From positions 2,128-66,127 of the forward strand of contig NZ_JASDCU010000011.1 of the NCBI RefSeq assembly GCF_030407765.1: 64,000 bases of DNA. The letters run 5' to 3'. This document shows, in pieces, positions 1-9,106 of the stretch (positions within the stretch are counted from its first letter, which is position 1; each line of letters opens with the position of its first letter). The notes below the pieces were generated by a model. It was not told the origin of the DNA. It ran no database searches and saw nothing but the letters and a program-made list of their open reading frames with translations. This stretch comes from Microbacterium sp. APC 3901 (GTDB taxonomy: Bacteria; Actinomycetota; Actinomycetes; Actinomycetales; Microbacteriaceae). The position numbers and the translations under genes were made by a program.

Positions 1-83
1 TGACGCTGACGCTGACGCTGACGCTGACGCTGACGCTGACGCTGACGCTGACGCTGACGCTGACGCTGACGCTGACGCTGACG
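1..83 (+). repeat. Hexanucleotide TGACGC tandem repeat
   Basis: Thirteen perfect copies of a 6-bp unit plus a partial copy, running off the left edge. It encodes (Asp-Ala)n in frame, so copy-number change would alter protein length without a frameshift. Confidence 0.95.
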
Positions 84-232
84 TGCAGCCTGAGCCGTCG
101 ATCGACGACGAGGTGCGCGAGCTTCTCGGCGAAGACGACTCCGAAGACGACTCCGACTCCGACTCCGACGATGAAAGCGCCGACGACACGGACAAGGAGT
201 CGACGCCATCCGAGACGTCGAAGGAGGCGTAG
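2..232 (+). CDS. C-terminal end of an acidic low-complexity protein (partial)
   Basis: Only the last 76 codons lie in the window and the gene continues to the left. The visible part opens with alternating Asp-Ala dipeptides (GAC GCT codons) for about 27 residues. A short ordered-looking stretch follows (IDDEVRELLGED), then a Ser/Asp-rich tail (DDSDSDSDDES) ending TSKEA. There is no membrane segment or catalytic motif in this part. The stop TAG shares one base with the GTG start of the next gene, so they are probably translationally coupled. In mycobacteria the same position holds a TPR-like protein of unknown role (Rv1691); orthology is inferred from position only. The Asp-Ala tract resembles the one in the ATPase at 39644. 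Confidence 0.75.
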   Translation, partial: DADADADADADADADADADADADADADVQPEPSIDDEVRELLGEDDSEDDSDSDSDDESADDTDKESTPSETSKEA

Positions 233-1269
233 TGGGTCTGTTCTCCAAGAAACCTGCACTGCGCACCCCGCTCGACGGCGTGGACGCCGTGCTCGCAGAT
301 CTGGATGGCGTCGTCTATGCGGGTCCCGGCGCGCTGCCGCATGCGGTGGAGAGCCTCAACGCGGCAGCGGCGACTGCTCGTCTCGGGTACATCACGAACA
401 ACGCGTCTCGCACGGACGCATCGGTCGCCGAGCACCTGAGCAGTCTGGGGCTCGACGTCGCGCCCGCTGACGTGATCACCAGCCCGCAAGCTGCGATGCG
501 GCTCCTCGCCGGAATCGTCCCGCCACCCGCCACGCTTCTGATCGTGGGCGGAGCGGGACTCGTCGACGAGGCGGAGAAGGCGGGTTACACCGTCACCCGC
601 AGCGCCGAGGATGCTCCGGATGCCGTCGTGCAGGGTTTCGCTCCGGAGGTGGCCTGGACGGATCTCGCCGAAGCCGCCTTCGCGCTGAAGGTTCCCGAGG
701 AGGAGGGTGGCATCCCATGGATCGCCACCAACACCGACTGGACGATCCCGCGTGAGCGCGGCGTAGCCCCGGGCAACGGGACACTCGTGTCTGCGGTGCA
801 CACGGCGATCGGCCGGCTCGCGACCGTGGCAGGCAAGCCCGAGACACCGATCTTCGAAGAGGCCACAGAGCGCTTCGGCGCGAAGAAGGCGCTGTTCATC
901 GGCGACCGCCTCGACACGGACATCCTCGGAGCCGTCCGCGCGGGCATCGACTCCGCGCTTGTGCTCACCGGCATCGACCGACCGAAGCACGTGCTCGCTG
1001 CGCCGGAGGGGTCTCGTCCGACGTACATCCTCAGTGACCTGCGTGAACTGCACCAGCCGTACCCGGAGGTCACGTCGAAAGACGGTGTCCACTCGGTGAA
1101 CGGCGCCTCCGTGCGGGTCGTCGGCGCCGACGTCGAGATCGTCGCCGAGGGAGAGTCGCAGATCGATCTGCTGCGCGCCGGCGCCTCCGCGATCTGGGCC
1201 TCCGGTACTCCGGTGTTCGTGCTGCGGGTGCCCGAGCGCCTCTACGACGACCCGTTCCACCGACCCTGA
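232..1269 (+). CDS. HAD-IIA family sugar/nucleotide phosphatase
   Basis: A 345-aa cytosolic HAD-superfamily hydrolase of the NagD/4-nitrophenylphosphatase type (subclass IIA). Motif I is DLDGVVY with Asp23 and Asp25. Motif II is in YITNNAS near residue 62. A conserved lysine lies in AGKPETPIFEEA, and the acidic motif IV is FIGDRLDTDI near residue 224. The C-terminal 70 residues form an extra domain seen in actinobacterial members. The physiological substrate is unknown; family members dephosphorylate phosphosugars or nucleotides. The GTG start shares a base with the preceding stop. The gene is syntenic with Rv1692 upstream of tlyA. A hairpin follows directly. Confidence 0.88.
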   Translation: MGLFSKKPALRTPLDGVDAVLADLDGVVYAGPGALPHAVESLNAAAATARLGYITNNASRTDASVAEHLSSLGLDVAPADVITSPQAAMRLLAGIVPPPATLLIVGGAGLVDEAEKAGYTVTRSAEDAPDAVVQGFAPEVAWTDLAEAAFALKVPEEEGGIPWIATNTDWTIPRERGVAPGNGTLVSAVHTAIGRLATVAGKPETPIFEEATERFGAKKALFIGDRLDTDILGAVRAGIDSALVLTGIDRPKHVLAAPEGSRPTYILSDLRELHQPYPEVTSKDGVHSVNGASVRVVGADVEIVAEGESQIDLLRAGASAIWASGTPVFVLRVPERLYDDPFHRP

Positions 1270-1286
1270 GCGGCGCCTCGCCTCGC

Positions 1287-1318
1287 CGTGGCTCCTCCGA
1301 CGTGTCGGCGGAGCCACG
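1287..1318 (+). terminator. Hairpin after the HAD phosphatase gene
   Basis: A 9-bp stem (CGTGGCTCC/GGAGCCACG) with one mismatch, then 4 more pairs around a CGTG loop. There is no U-tract. It ends one base before the -10 box of the next gene, so it may separate two transcription units. Confidence 0.5.
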
Positions 1319-1324
1319 TACAGT
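1319..1324 (+). promoter_or_regulatory. -10 box TACAGT, leaderless promoter
   Basis: TACAGT ends 6 nt before the GTG at 1331, so transcription should begin at the start codon. This supports the short gene that follows. Confidence 0.6.
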
Positions 1325-1330
1325 AGAAGC

Positions 1331-1507
1331 GTGAGCGACGAGACGACGAACGCACCGACCGACGGTCTGTGGAGTCGGCTGCGCCTGATCGAGGGGCAGC
1401 CGCTCGCTGCCAGAGCAGACGCATACTCCGGACTGCACGATGAGCTGTCGCGCCGCCTCGACAGCGGCGCGAAGCTCGACCAGCGCGACGCGCCGGGTTC
1501 CCGATGA
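1331..1507 (+). CDS. Conserved 58-aa small protein between HAD phosphatase and tlyA
   Basis: A 58-codon gene starting at GTG 1331. It encodes a soluble, charged protein with a short helical middle (LWSRLRLIEGQP) and an amphipathic C-terminal helix (YSGLHDELSRRLDSGAKLD). Its TGA stop overlaps the ATG of tlyA (ATGA), so it should be translationally coupled to it. A -10 box 6 nt upstream supports the start. Size and position match Rv1693 of M. tuberculosis, also a 58-aa protein just before tlyA. Its function is unknown. I recognise no domain; coupling suggests a role linked to TlyA or ribosome modification, which is inference. Confidence 0.75.
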   Translation: MSDETTNAPTDGLWSRLRLIEGQPLAARADAYSGLHDELSRRLDSGAKLDQRDAPGSR

Positions 1508-2301
1508 CGCGACTCGATACTGCCCTCGCCGCACGAGGACTCGCTCGTTCGCGCACGCATGCGGCCACGCTCATCGCGGACGGCCTCGTGAGCATCGACG
1601 GCCGCCCCGTCGTGAAGGCCTCGACACCGGTCACGGACGCCTCGGAGATCACCGTTGCGGGCGCCGATCACTACGTCGGTCGCGGTGCGCACAAGTTGAT
1701 CGCCGCTCTCGACGGGTTCGGTGTCTCTGCCGAAGGCCGCCTCGCGCTCGACATGGGCGCATCCACCGGCGGCTTCACCCAGGTGCTTCGTGAGCGCGGA
1801 GCGCGGCGCGTCCTCGCCGTCGACGTGGGCCACGACCAGATGGCCGGCGCCGTGGCATCCGACACCGGCGTCGTCGTCGTCGAGGGCTACAACGTCCGTC
1901 ACATGACTCCCGAGAACCTGCAGGAGGCCACGGGTGAAGCTGCGGCTCCCGACCTCATCGTCGGCGACCTGTCCTTCATTTCCCTCGAGCACGTGCTGCC
2001 GGCTGTCGCCGGGGTGGCGGCGCCCGGCGCAGATATCATCCTGCTCGTGAAGCCGCAGTTCGAGGTCGGTCGCACCGCGGTGCGCGGCGGCCTCGTCACC
2101 GACTCGGCCACGCGCGCTGATGCGGTCGCGCGCACAGCGTGGAGCGCCTGGGACTCCGGTTTGGGCATGCTCGGCATCCTCGCCTCGCCGATCCTCGGGA
2201 CGCACGGCAACTCGGAGTATCTCCTGCACCTCGCTCCGGGGCGCGGCAGCGATCCGTCAGAATGGTCAGACCGCATCAACGCACTGGCAGGGAGACGATG
2301 A
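1504..2301 (+). CDS. tlyA: TlyA-family rRNA (cytidine-2'-O)-methyltransferase
   Basis: 265 aa. The N-terminal ~60 residues are an S4 RNA-binding domain (RLDTALAARGLARSR...). An FtsJ-like Rossmann methyltransferase follows with its SAM-binding loop DMGASTGGFTQ near residue 82 and AVDVGHDQ. The GDLSFISL segment near residue 153 and the lysine in LLVKPQFEVG fit the K-D-K-E arrangement of 2'-O-methyltransferases. In mycobacteria TlyA methylates 16S and 23S rRNA and confers capreomycin sensitivity. The ATG overlaps the stop of the 58-aa gene, and the stop overlaps the nadK ATG. Confidence 0.92.
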   Translation: MTRLDTALAARGLARSRTHAATLIADGLVSIDGRPVVKASTPVTDASEITVAGADHYVGRGAHKLIAALDGFGVSAEGRLALDMGASTGGFTQVLRERGARRVLAVDVGHDQMAGAVASDTGVVVVEGYNVRHMTPENLQEATGEAAAPDLIVGDLSFISLEHVLPAVAGVAAPGADIILLVKPQFEVGRTAVRGGLVTDSATRADAVARTAWSAWDSGLGMLGILASPILGTHGNSEYLLHLAPGRGSDPSEWSDRINALAGRR

Positions 2302-3212
2302 ACGAGCGCAACATCCTGGTCGTCGCCCATGCCGGCCGGGAGGCCACCGTCGAGGCGGCCCGCAAGGTGGTCGACGAACTCCGCGGTGCAGGCGCGCGCC
2401 CTGTGCTCCCGCCCGATGAGAGCGGGGACCTGCGTGCCGTCGACCCTCACTTCGCCGACGTCGACATTCTCGGCGAGACCGTGCAGCAGGACGAGCTCGA
2501 GCTCGCGATCGTCCTCGGGGGCGACGGCACGATCCTCCGCGCCGCCGAACTGGTGCGCGGCTGCTCGGCTCCCGTGCTCGGCATCAACATGGGCCACGTC
2601 GGATTCCTCGCCGAGATCGACCGCGACGACATGGATGCTGCCGTACGGCGCGTGATCGACCGCGACTACGAGGTCGAAGAGCGCCTGGCGCTGTCGGTGC
2701 GGGTCAAAGACGCCGACGGTGCCGTCGTGTACGAGACGTTCGCGCTGAATGAGGCCACGGTCGAGAAGGCCAGCCGTGAGCGCATGATCGAGGTCGTGCT
2801 CGAGATCGACGGTCTGCCCCTGTCGAGCTTCGGGTGCGACGGCATGGTCGTGTCTACGCCGACGGGATCGACGGCCTACAACTTCTCTGCCGGGGGACCG
2901 GTCATCTGGCCCAGCGTCGAGGCCATCGCGGTCGTTCCTCTGTCTGCTCACGCGCTGTTCGCCAAACCTCTCGTGGTCAGTCCCGACGCTGCTGTGGCCA
3001 TCGAGATGCTCGAGGGCACCTCGGGCTCCGGCATCCTCTGGTGCGATGGCCGTCGCTCGCATGACCTGCCTCCGGGCGCGCGTGTGGTGGTGCGCAAGTC
3101 CTCGCGTCCGGTGCGTCTCGCGCGCCTGCACCCCACACAGTTCACCAACCGTCTCGTGCGCAAGTTCCAGCTGCCGGTCGCCGGATGGCGCGGACAGGGG
3201 GCGGCCTCGTGA
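2298..3212 (+). CDS. nadK: NAD kinase
   Basis: 304 aa, ATP (or polyphosphate):NAD 2'-phosphotransferase producing NADP. The diagnostic GGDGT motif sits in VLGGDGTILRAAEL near residue 75. It is followed by GINMGHVGFLAE, the conserved Asn-Glu in FALNEATVEK, and the Gly-rich TPTGSTAYNFSAGGP. ATG 2298 was chosen because it overlaps the tlyA stop (ATGA), has GGAG 5-7 nt upstream, and gives the family's normal N-terminus (NILVVAHAGRE). A longer in-frame extension to 2139 would lie inside tlyA and is rejected. The stop overlaps the recN GTG. Confidence 0.93.
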   Translation: MNERNILVVAHAGREATVEAARKVVDELRGAGARPVLPPDESGDLRAVDPHFADVDILGETVQQDELELAIVLGGDGTILRAAELVRGCSAPVLGINMGHVGFLAEIDRDDMDAAVRRVIDRDYEVEERLALSVRVKDADGAVVYETFALNEATVEKASRERMIEVVLEIDGLPLSSFGCDGMVVSTPTGSTAYNFSAGGPVIWPSVEAIAVVPLSAHALFAKPLVVSPDAAVAIEMLEGTSGSGILWCDGRRSHDLPPGARVVVRKSSRPVRLARLHPTQFTNRLVRKFQLPVAGWRGQGAAS

Positions 3213-4900
3213 TCGAGGAGATGCGGATGCAGGGACTCGGCGTGATCGCCGACGCTGTCCTGCCGCTCGGCGCCGGCTTCACCGCGATCACCGGCGAGAC
3301 CGGCGCGGGCAAGACGATGGTCGTGACCGGCCTGGGACTGCTGCTCGGCCAGCGGGCGGACTCCGGCGCTGTTCGAGCCGGAGCGGCTCAGGCATCCGTC
3401 GCGGGAGTATGGATCGTGCCCGAGACGGGTGACGTCGCCGACATCGTCGCGGACGCGGGCGGAGAGCTGGAGCCTGCAGGATCCGGCGCCGCCGAGCTGT
3501 ACGTCTCTCGCACGCTGAGTGCCGAGGGCCGCAGCCGTGCGAGCGTCGGTGGAAGGGCAGCGCCGGCGGGGGTGCTGTCTGCCCTGGCCGAGGAACTGGT
3601 CGTCGTGCACGGTCAGTCCGAGCAGCTGAGGCTGCGCTCATCCGCGGCGCAACGCGATGCCCTCGATCGTTTCGGAGGGGCGCCGATCGCCGACGCGCTC
3701 GACGCCTACGCGTCGTCGTTCACACGGTGGCGCGAGCTGGATGCCGAGATCGCCGACATCACCGAGAATCGCGACCGCCGAGCCGAAGAGGCATCTCGCC
3801 TCCGCGAGGCATTGGCGCTGATCGAGGCTGCTGCCCCCGAACAGGGAGAGGACGTCGAGCTGACCGCACGGGCCGAGCGTCTGGCGAATGCCGAAGAGCT
3901 GCGCCTCGCCGCCTCGCTCGCGCACAGTGCGCTCTCGAGCGAAGAGGGCGAGCCGGATGCATCCGCACTGGTCGCCGAAGCCCGTCGGGCGCTCGAGCGC
4001 GTCTCCGACGCCGCCCTCACCGACATCTCGTCCGCTCTCGCCGACATCGGCTACCGGATCGTCGATGCCGCCGGCCAGCTCTCGGCGTACCTCGCAGATC
4101 TCGATGAGACGGGACCGCACGAGCTGGCGGCCGTCGAAGAGCGACGTGCAGCCCTGGGCACGCTGATCCGCGCGCACGGATCTCTCGACCAGGCTCTCGA
4201 GCTCTGGCAGACGGGGTCGACGAGGCTCGCTGAACTCGACGACGACGGCGAGCGGCTCGATCGCCTCGAAGCGGAACGTGACGCCGCCCGTGCAGCGCTC
4301 GATGCACATGCTGACGCCCTGACGGCGGAGCGCACCGCCGCCGCCCTTCGGCTCGGCGTCGCCGTGAGCGAGGAGCTGCATGCCCTCGCGATGCCCGACG
4401 CGACCCTCGAAGTCGCGGTCACACCGGGCACGGAGAGCGCTCACGGTCGCGACGACGTCGCGATCCTGCTCGCACCGCATCCCGGAGCCGAACCCCGATC
4501 GGTCGGCAAGGGCGCGTCCGGCGGTGAGCTCTCGCGTGTGATGCTCGCGATCGAGGTCGTCATCGCCGGAACCGACCCCGTACCGACCTTCGTGTTCGAC
4601 GAGGTCGATGCCGGCATCGGCGGCGCCGCGGCGATCGAGGTCGGCCGACGACTCGCCCGACTCGCAGAGAAGTCGCAGGTGATCGCCGTCACTCATCTGG
4701 CTCAGGTCGCCGCCTTCGCCACCAACCATCTCTCGGTCGTCAAATCCAACGACGGAGCAGTCACCGCGTCGAGTGTCCGCCGTCTCGAGGGTCAGGAGCG
4801 TGAGGCCGAGATGGCTCGACTGCTGTCCGGATTGACCGATTCGGATGCCGCGATCACCCATGCCCGAGAACTTCTCAGCCTCGGCACCTCCACCTCCTGA
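3209..4900 (+). CDS. recN: DNA repair protein RecN
   Basis: 563 aa, an SMC-like ATPase acting in double-strand-break repair. Walker A is GETGAGKT at residues 29-36. Coiled-coil-forming sequence rich in Ala, Glu, Leu and Arg fills about residues 160-400. The ABC signature is in [12 protein letters not shown] near residue 432, and Walker B is [13 protein letters not shown] near 460. GTG 3209 was preferred over ATG 3185 because it overlaps the nadK stop (GTGA), has an AGGGGG sequence 7-8 nt upstream, and gives the usual RecN N-terminus ([12 protein letters not shown]). No LexA box is seen before it; it lies inside an operon. Confidence 0.93.
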   Translation: MIEEMRMQGLGVIADAVLPLGAGFTAITGETGAGKTMVVTGLGLLLGQRADSGAVRAGAAQASVAGVWIVPETGDVADIVADAGGELEPAGSGAAELYVSRTLSAEGRSRASVGGRAAPAGVLSALAEELVVVHGQSEQLRLRSSAAQRDALDRFGGAPIADALDAYASSFTRWRELDAEIADITENRDRRAEEASRLREALALIEAAAPEQGEDVELTARAERLANAEELRLAASLAHSALSSEEGEPDASALVAEARRALERVSDAALTDISSALADIGYRIVDAAGQLSAYLADLDETGPHELAAVEERRAALGTLIRAHGSLDQALELWQTGSTRLAELDDDGERLDRLEAERDAARAALDAHADALTAERTAAALRLGVAVSEELHALAMPDATLEVAVTPGTESAHGRDDVAILLAPHPGAEPRSVGKGASGGELSRVMLAIEVVIAGTDPVPTFVFDEVDAGIGGAAAIEVGRRLARLAEKSQVIAVTHLAQVAAFATNHLSVVKSNDGAVTASSVRRLEGQEREAEMARLLSGLTDSDAAITHARELLSLGTSTS

Positions 4901-4906
4901 TAGGAT
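4901..4906 (+). promoter_or_regulatory. -10 box TAGGAT before pyrG
   Basis: TAGGAT begins right after the recN stop and ends 8 nt before GTG 4915, implying a leaderless or near-leaderless pyrG transcript in addition to read-through. Confidence 0.5.
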
Positions 4907-4914
4907 CGAAGCCC

Positions 4915-6615
4915 GTGATGAACTCTTCTTCTGCGGGGCCCAAGAACGACACGACCAAGCACATCTTTGTGACGGGTGGTGTGGTTTCGTCTTTGGGTAA
5001 AGGGCTCACTGCCGCAAGCCTCGGCAACCTCCTGACCGCCCGCGGACTCCGGGTCGTGATGCAGAAGCTCGACCCGTATCTGAACGTCGATCCGGGCACC
5101 ATGAACCCGTTCCAGCACGGCGAGGTCTTCGTCACCGATGACGGCGCCGAGACCGACCTCGACATCGGACACTACGAGCGCTTCCTCGACATCAACCTGT
5201 CTGAGGCCGCCAACGTCACGACCGGCCAGATCTATTCGCAGGTGATCGCCCGCGAGCGCCGAGGCGAGTACCTCGGCGACACCGTGCAGGTGATCCCGCA
5301 CATCACGGACGAGATCAAGCGCCGCATGCGTCTGCAGGCGACAGAGGACCCGCGTCCTGATGTGATCATCACGGAGGTCGGCGGCACGGTCGGCGACATC
5401 GAGTCGCAGCCGTTCCTCGAGTCGGCGCGCCAGCTGCGACACGAGCTCGGGCGCGACAGCGTCTTCTTCGTGCACGTGTCGCTCGTCCCGTTCATGGGGG
5501 CGTCCGGGGAGCAGAAGACCAAGCCGACGCAGCACTCCGTGGCCGCGCTCCGACAGGTCGGCATCCAGCCCGATGCGCTCGTGCTGCGCAGCGACCGTCC
5601 GGTGAGCGAGAGCAACCGCAACAAGATCGCTCTCATGTGCGACGTCGACGCCGAAGGTGTCATCAACACTGTCGACCTGCCGAGCATCTACGACATTCCG
5701 TCGACGCTCAACGACCAGGGGCTCGACTCGTACATCGTGCGTCGTCTGGGTCTCGACGAGAAGGCCGCAGACGAGGTCGACTGGACTCGCTGGAGCAAGG
5801 TGCTGCACGCCGTGCACAACCCCAAGCACGAGGTGACCATCGGCCTGGTCGGCAAGTACATCGATCTGCCCGACGCATACCTCTCCGTGACCGAGGCGCT
5901 CAAAGCCGGTGGGTTCGCGCAGGAGACCAAGGTCAACATCCGCTGGATCCCGTCGGACCGCTGCGAGACCCCTGAGGGTGCGAAGGAGCAGCTCGGCGAG
6001 CTCGACGGCATCTGCGTTCCCGGTGGATTCGGCATCCGCGGCATCGAGGGCAAGCTGGGCGCTTTGAAGTTCGCGCGTGAGCAGGGCATCCCGACCCTCG
6101 GACTCTGCCTCGGCCTGCAGTGCATGGTCATCGAGTACGCCCGCGATGTGGCCGGCATCGCCGAGGCATCCTCGAGCGAGTTCGACCCGCAGACCTCCGA
6201 GCCCGTCATCGCCACGATGGCCGAGCAGGTCGAGATCCTCGACGGCGGCGACCTCGGCGGCACCATGCGTCTGGGGCTCTACCAGGCCGCACTCGCCGAG
6301 GGATCGCTGGCCCGTGAGCTGTACGGCGCGCCTGAGGCGTCGGAGCGCCACCGTCATCGCTACGAGGTCAACAACGCCTACCGTGCGCGTCTCTCGGAGG
6401 CCGGTCTTGTGTTCTCGGGCCTGAACCCCGAGCTCGATCTGGTCGAGTATGTCGAGCTGCCGCGCGACGTGCACCCGTACTACATCGCCACGCAGGCTCA
6501 CCCGGAGCTCCGCTCGCGTCCGACCGCCCCGCACCCGCTGTTCCGCGGACTGGTCGGAGCCGCGATCGAGCGTCACCGCTCCAGCGAGCTGTTCGACGTC
6601 GAAGCCGATGCATGA
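4915..6615 (+). CDS. pyrG: CTP synthase
   Basis: 566 aa. It aminates UTP to CTP using glutamine-derived ammonia and ATP. The N-terminal synthase domain opens with [15 protein letters not shown] (P-loop). The C-terminal class I glutamine amidotransferase domain starts near residue 300 and has [11 protein letters not shown], the nucleophile Cys in [10 protein letters not shown] (about residue 397), and the His-Glu pair in AHPELRSRP (about residue 527). The start could be GTG 4915 or ATG 4918; the -10 box position favours GTG. The TGA stop overlaps the ATG of the following Nudix gene. Confidence 0.96.
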   Translation: MMNSSSAGPKNDTTKHIFVTGGVVSSLGKGLTAASLGNLLTARGLRVVMQKLDPYLNVDPGTMNPFQHGEVFVTDDGAETDLDIGHYERFLDINLSEAANVTTGQIYSQVIARERRGEYLGDTVQVIPHITDEIKRRMRLQATEDPRPDVIITEVGGTVGDIESQPFLESARQLRHELGRDSVFFVHVSLVPFMGASGEQKTKPTQHSVAALRQVGIQPDALVLRSDRPVSESNRNKIALMCDVDAEGVINTVDLPSIYDIPSTLNDQGLDSYIVRRLGLDEKAADEVDWTRWSKVLHAVHNPKHEVTIGLVGKYIDLPDAYLSVTEALKAGGFAQETKVNIRWIPSDRCETPEGAKEQLGELDGICVPGGFGIRGIEGKLGALKFAREQGIPTLGLCLGLQCMVIEYARDVAGIAEASSSEFDPQTSEPVIATMAEQVEILDGGDLGGTMRLGLYQAALAEGSLARELYGAPEASERHRHRYEVNNAYRARLSEAGLVFSGLNPELDLVEYVELPRDVHPYYIATQAHPELRSRPTAPHPLFRGLVGAAIERHRSSELFDVEADA

Positions 6616-7208
6616 GTTCGACGCAGCCGATGCCTGAGCTCGACGATCTGCGTGACGAGCCGTTCGAGCCGGAGATCCTCCGCAGCGACCTCGCGTACGA
6701 GGGCGCCGTCTGGAACGTCCGCGACGACCGGGTGCGGTACGGCGACGGAGAGATCCGCCGCCAGTACGTCGCGCACACCGGCGCCGTCGCGATCCTGGCC
6801 CTGGACGACGAGGGGAGGGTGCTGCTGATCCAGCAGTACCGGCATCCGATCCGCCACCGTGACTGGGAGCTGCCCGCCGGTCTGCTCGATGTGGCAGGGG
6901 AGGAGCCGCTCGAGGCTGCTCGACGCGAGCTCGCCGAAGAGGCGGACCTCGTCGCATCGCACTGGGAGCCGCTCGTCTCGACGTGGACCACTCCCGGCGG
7001 AAACGACGAGCTCATCCACGTCTTCCTCGCGACCGGCGTCTCGGCGGCGCAGAACGCGCATGCGCGCGAGGACGAAGAGGCCGACATCCGGGTCGAGTGG
7101 GTTCCGCTCGATGCCGCGGTCTCAGCGGTTCTCGACGGGCGGATGCGCAACGGGATCCTCGGCATCGGTGTGCTCGCAGCCGCCCAGAGGCTGCGCGATC
7201 GGAGCTGA
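6612..7208 (+). CDS. Nudix hydrolase, ADP-ribose pyrophosphatase type
   Basis: 198 aa. The Nudix box is seen as [18 protein letters not shown] followed by AEEADL, matching G-x5-E-x7-REUxEExGU near residues 94-117. The preceding [21 protein letters not shown] is the hallmark of ADP-ribose pyrophosphatases (EC 3.6.1.13), so it probably hydrolyses ADP-ribose or a related nucleoside diphosphate. Syntenic with Rv1700, between pyrG and xerD. The ATG overlaps the pyrG stop (ATGA). No membrane segment or signal is present. Confidence 0.88.
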   Translation: MSSTQPMPELDDLRDEPFEPEILRSDLAYEGAVWNVRDDRVRYGDGEIRRQYVAHTGAVAILALDDEGRVLLIQQYRHPIRHRDWELPAGLLDVAGEEPLEAARRELAEEADLVASHWEPLVSTWTTPGGNDELIHVFLATGVSAAQNAHAREDEEADIRVEWVPLDAAVSAVLDGRMRNGILGIGVLAAAQRLRDRS

Positions 7209-7210
7209 GC

Positions 7211-8113
7211 ATGCAGCTCGACCGTGCGCTGGACACGTATCTGCGCCACGTCACGATCGAGCGCGGTCTCAGCGAGCACACGATCGCCGCCTATCGGCGC
7301 GATCTCGGCTCCTACCTCGAGTGGCTGAATGCCCAGGGGATCGCCGACACAGCCGAGATCAGCGCAGCCGTCGTCGGGAGGTTCATCTCCGATCGATCGG
7401 GCGCGGATCCCGCTCCTGCCGCGACCAGCCTTGCTCGGCTGCAGTCGTCCGTGCGCGGGTGGCATCGATTCCTGGCGCGTGAGGGCGTCGAACAGGACGA
7501 CCCGAGCGGCCGCCTTCGTCCGCCCAAGGCTCCTCGCCGGCTGCCCAAAGCCCTGACGATCGACCAGGTCGAGCGGCTGCTCGGCGCGCCCAGCGCCGAG
7601 GACCCGATGGGCATCCGCGACAGGGCACTGCTGGAGCTGCTCTATGCGACCGGCGCTCGAGTGTCCGAGGCGGTCGGGCTCGACGTCGACGACCTTGCTC
7701 ACGGCGATGTGCTGCGCCTTCGGGGCAAGGGGGCGAAGGAGCGCATCGTGCCGATCGGCTCGTTCGCCCGCGACGCGGTCGATGCGTATCTCACCCGCGT
7801 CCGGCCAGGACTCGCGGCGAAGGGTCGGGCGTCGGCCCGACTCTTCCTCGGCGCACGCGGCGCCCCGCTGTCACGGCAGAGCGCATGGCTCGTCATCCGC
7901 TCGGCGGCTGAGCACGCGCACATCACCGCCGAGGTATCGCCGCACACGCTGCGGCACTCGTTCGCGACGCATCTGCTGCAGGGCGGTGCCGACGTGCGCG
8001 TCGTGCAGGAGCTGCTCGGACATGCGTCGGTCGCGACGACGCAGATCTACACGCACGTATCGGTCGACACCCTGCGGGATATCTACGCCACCTCGCACCC
8101 GCGCGCTCGCTGA
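7211..8113 (+). CDS. xerD: Site-specific tyrosine recombinase XerD
   Basis: 300 aa. XerD works with XerC at dif to resolve chromosome dimers at division. The N-terminal SAM-like core-binding domain ([19 protein letters not shown]) is followed by the catalytic domain. It contains Arg in [10 protein letters not shown] (about 148), His-x-x-Arg in [13 protein letters not shown] (about 245), His in [11 protein letters not shown] and the nucleophile Tyr in QIYTHV (about 280). ATG 7211 lies 2 nt after the Nudix stop; a longer in-frame extension would run back through the Nudix gene and is rejected. The soj-scpA-scpB neighbourhood supports a chromosomal housekeeping XerD rather than a phage integrase. 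Confidence 0.92.
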   Translation: MQLDRALDTYLRHVTIERGLSEHTIAAYRRDLGSYLEWLNAQGIADTAEISAAVVGRFISDRSGADPAPAATSLARLQSSVRGWHRFLAREGVEQDDPSGRLRPPKAPRRLPKALTIDQVERLLGAPSAEDPMGIRDRALLELLYATGARVSEAVGLDVDDLAHGDVLRLRGKGAKERIVPIGSFARDAVDAYLTRVRPGLAAKGRASARLFLGARGAPLSRQSAWLVIRSAAEHAHITAEVSPHTLRHSFATHLLQGGADVRVVQELLGHASVATTQIYTHVSVDTLRDIYATSHPRAR

Positions 8114-8137
8114 GATCGCGGCGCACGGGAGAAATCC

Positions 8138-8168
8138 CGGGATCGCCGGGCCCGAGGCGGTGATCCCG
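8138..8168 (+). terminator. Stem-loop between xerD and parA
   Basis: A 10-bp stem (CGGGATCGCC/GGTGATCCCG with one G-U pair) around an 11-nt GC-rich loop, without a U-tract. It may be a weak terminator before the parA promoter. Confidence 0.35.
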
Positions 8169-8180
8169 CCGGGCGATCGG

Positions 8181-8186
8181 TAGACT
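8181..8186 (+). promoter_or_regulatory. -10 box TAGACT before parA
   Basis: TAGACT lies about 30 nt before GTG 8216, leaving a leader that carries the AGGAG ribosome site. This is a conventional leadered start, unlike many genes here. Confidence 0.45.
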
Positions 8187-8215
8187 CGACCGAGCACGAA
8201 AGAGCAGGAGAATCG

Positions 8216-9106
8216 GTGGCTGAGAACGCGGCGAAGTCCAGGGCGAAGACGTCGAAGAACGACGACACCCCCATGGGACCCACCGGGCGTCCCTATCACG
8301 GCTTCGCGACCCCGGAACCGCTCGCCTCGCACGGGCCCGCACGCATCATCGCGCTGTGCAACCAGAAGGGCGGCGTCGGCAAGACGACGACCGCGATCAA
8401 CCTCGCTGCGGCCCTCGCCGAGTACGGCCGCAAGGTGCTGGCCGTCGACTTCGACCCGCAGGGCGCGCTGTCGGCCGGCCTCGGGATCCAGACGCACGAC
8501 GTGCCGACCGTGTACGACCTGCTGCTCGACACCAAGCGCGACGCGCACGATGCGATCGTCCCCTCCGGGGTCGAGGGTCTCGACGTGATGCCGGCGAACA
8601 TCGACCTGTCCGCCGCCGAAGTGCACCTCGTGAACGAGGTCGCCCGCGAGACGATCCTCGCCCGTGTTCTCCGCCAGGTGGCGGGGGAGTACGACGTCAT
8701 CCTGATCGACTGCCAGCCCTCGCTCGGCCTGCTCACAGTGAACGCGCTGACCGCGGCTCATGGCGTCATCATCCCGCTCGAGTGCGAGTTCTTCGCGCTT
8801 CGCGGTGTGGCTCTCCTGATCGAGACCATCGACAAGGTGCGAGACCGCCTGAACCCGTCGATCACGATGGACGGCCTTCTCGCCACCATGTACGACCCGC
8901 GCACGCTGCATTCGCGTGAGGTTCTCGAGCGTGTGGTCGAGGCGTTCGGCGACGATGTCCTGGAGACCGTGATCGGTCGCACGGTCAAGTTCCCCGACGC
9001 ATCGGTCTCCGGTGTGCCGATCACCGAGTTCGCTCCGGAGCACGCTGCCGCGCAGGCATACCTGCGGCTGGCGCGGGAGCTGGTCACCCGTGGCGCTGTC
9101 GCCTGA
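8216..9106 (+). CDS. ParA/Soj-family ATPase, partner of the ScpAB operon
   Basis: 296 aa. A basic ~40-residue N-terminal extension precedes the deviant Walker A motif KGGVGKTTT (about residues 51-59), then VDFDPQGALSAGLG and LIDCQPSLGLLTVNAL (Walker B region). It is an orphan ParA with no parB nearby, matching Rv1708 just upstream of scpA. The family uses ATP-dependent nonspecific DNA binding to move or organise chromosomal cargo; the role here may link to condensin ScpAB, which is inference. GTG start with AGGAG 6-7 nt upstream. The end overlaps the start of scpA. Confidence 0.88.
   Translation: MAENAAKSRAKTSKNDDTPMGPTGRPYHGFATPEPLASHGPARIIALCNQKGGVGKTTTAINLAAALAEYGRKVLAVDFDPQGALSAGLGIQTHDVPTVYDLLLDTKRDAHDAIVPSGVEGLDVMPANIDLSAAEVHLVNEVARETILARVLRQVAGEYDVILIDCQPSLGLLTVNALTAAHGVIIPLECEFFALRGVALLIETIDKVRDRLNPSITMDGLLATMYDPRTLHSREVLERVVEAFGDDVLETVIGRTVKFPDASVSGVPITEFAPEHAAAQAYLRLARELVTRGAVA

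Noticed and set aside
4792..6957. 721-codon minus-strand frame opposite pyrG
   Set aside because: Antisense shadow of a clear CTP synthase; no recognisable motif or ribosome site.
7211..8113. XerD considered as a phage or integron integrase
   Set aside because: Size, motifs and the pyrG-Nudix-xerD-parA-scpAB neighbourhood match the housekeeping chromosomal recombinase.
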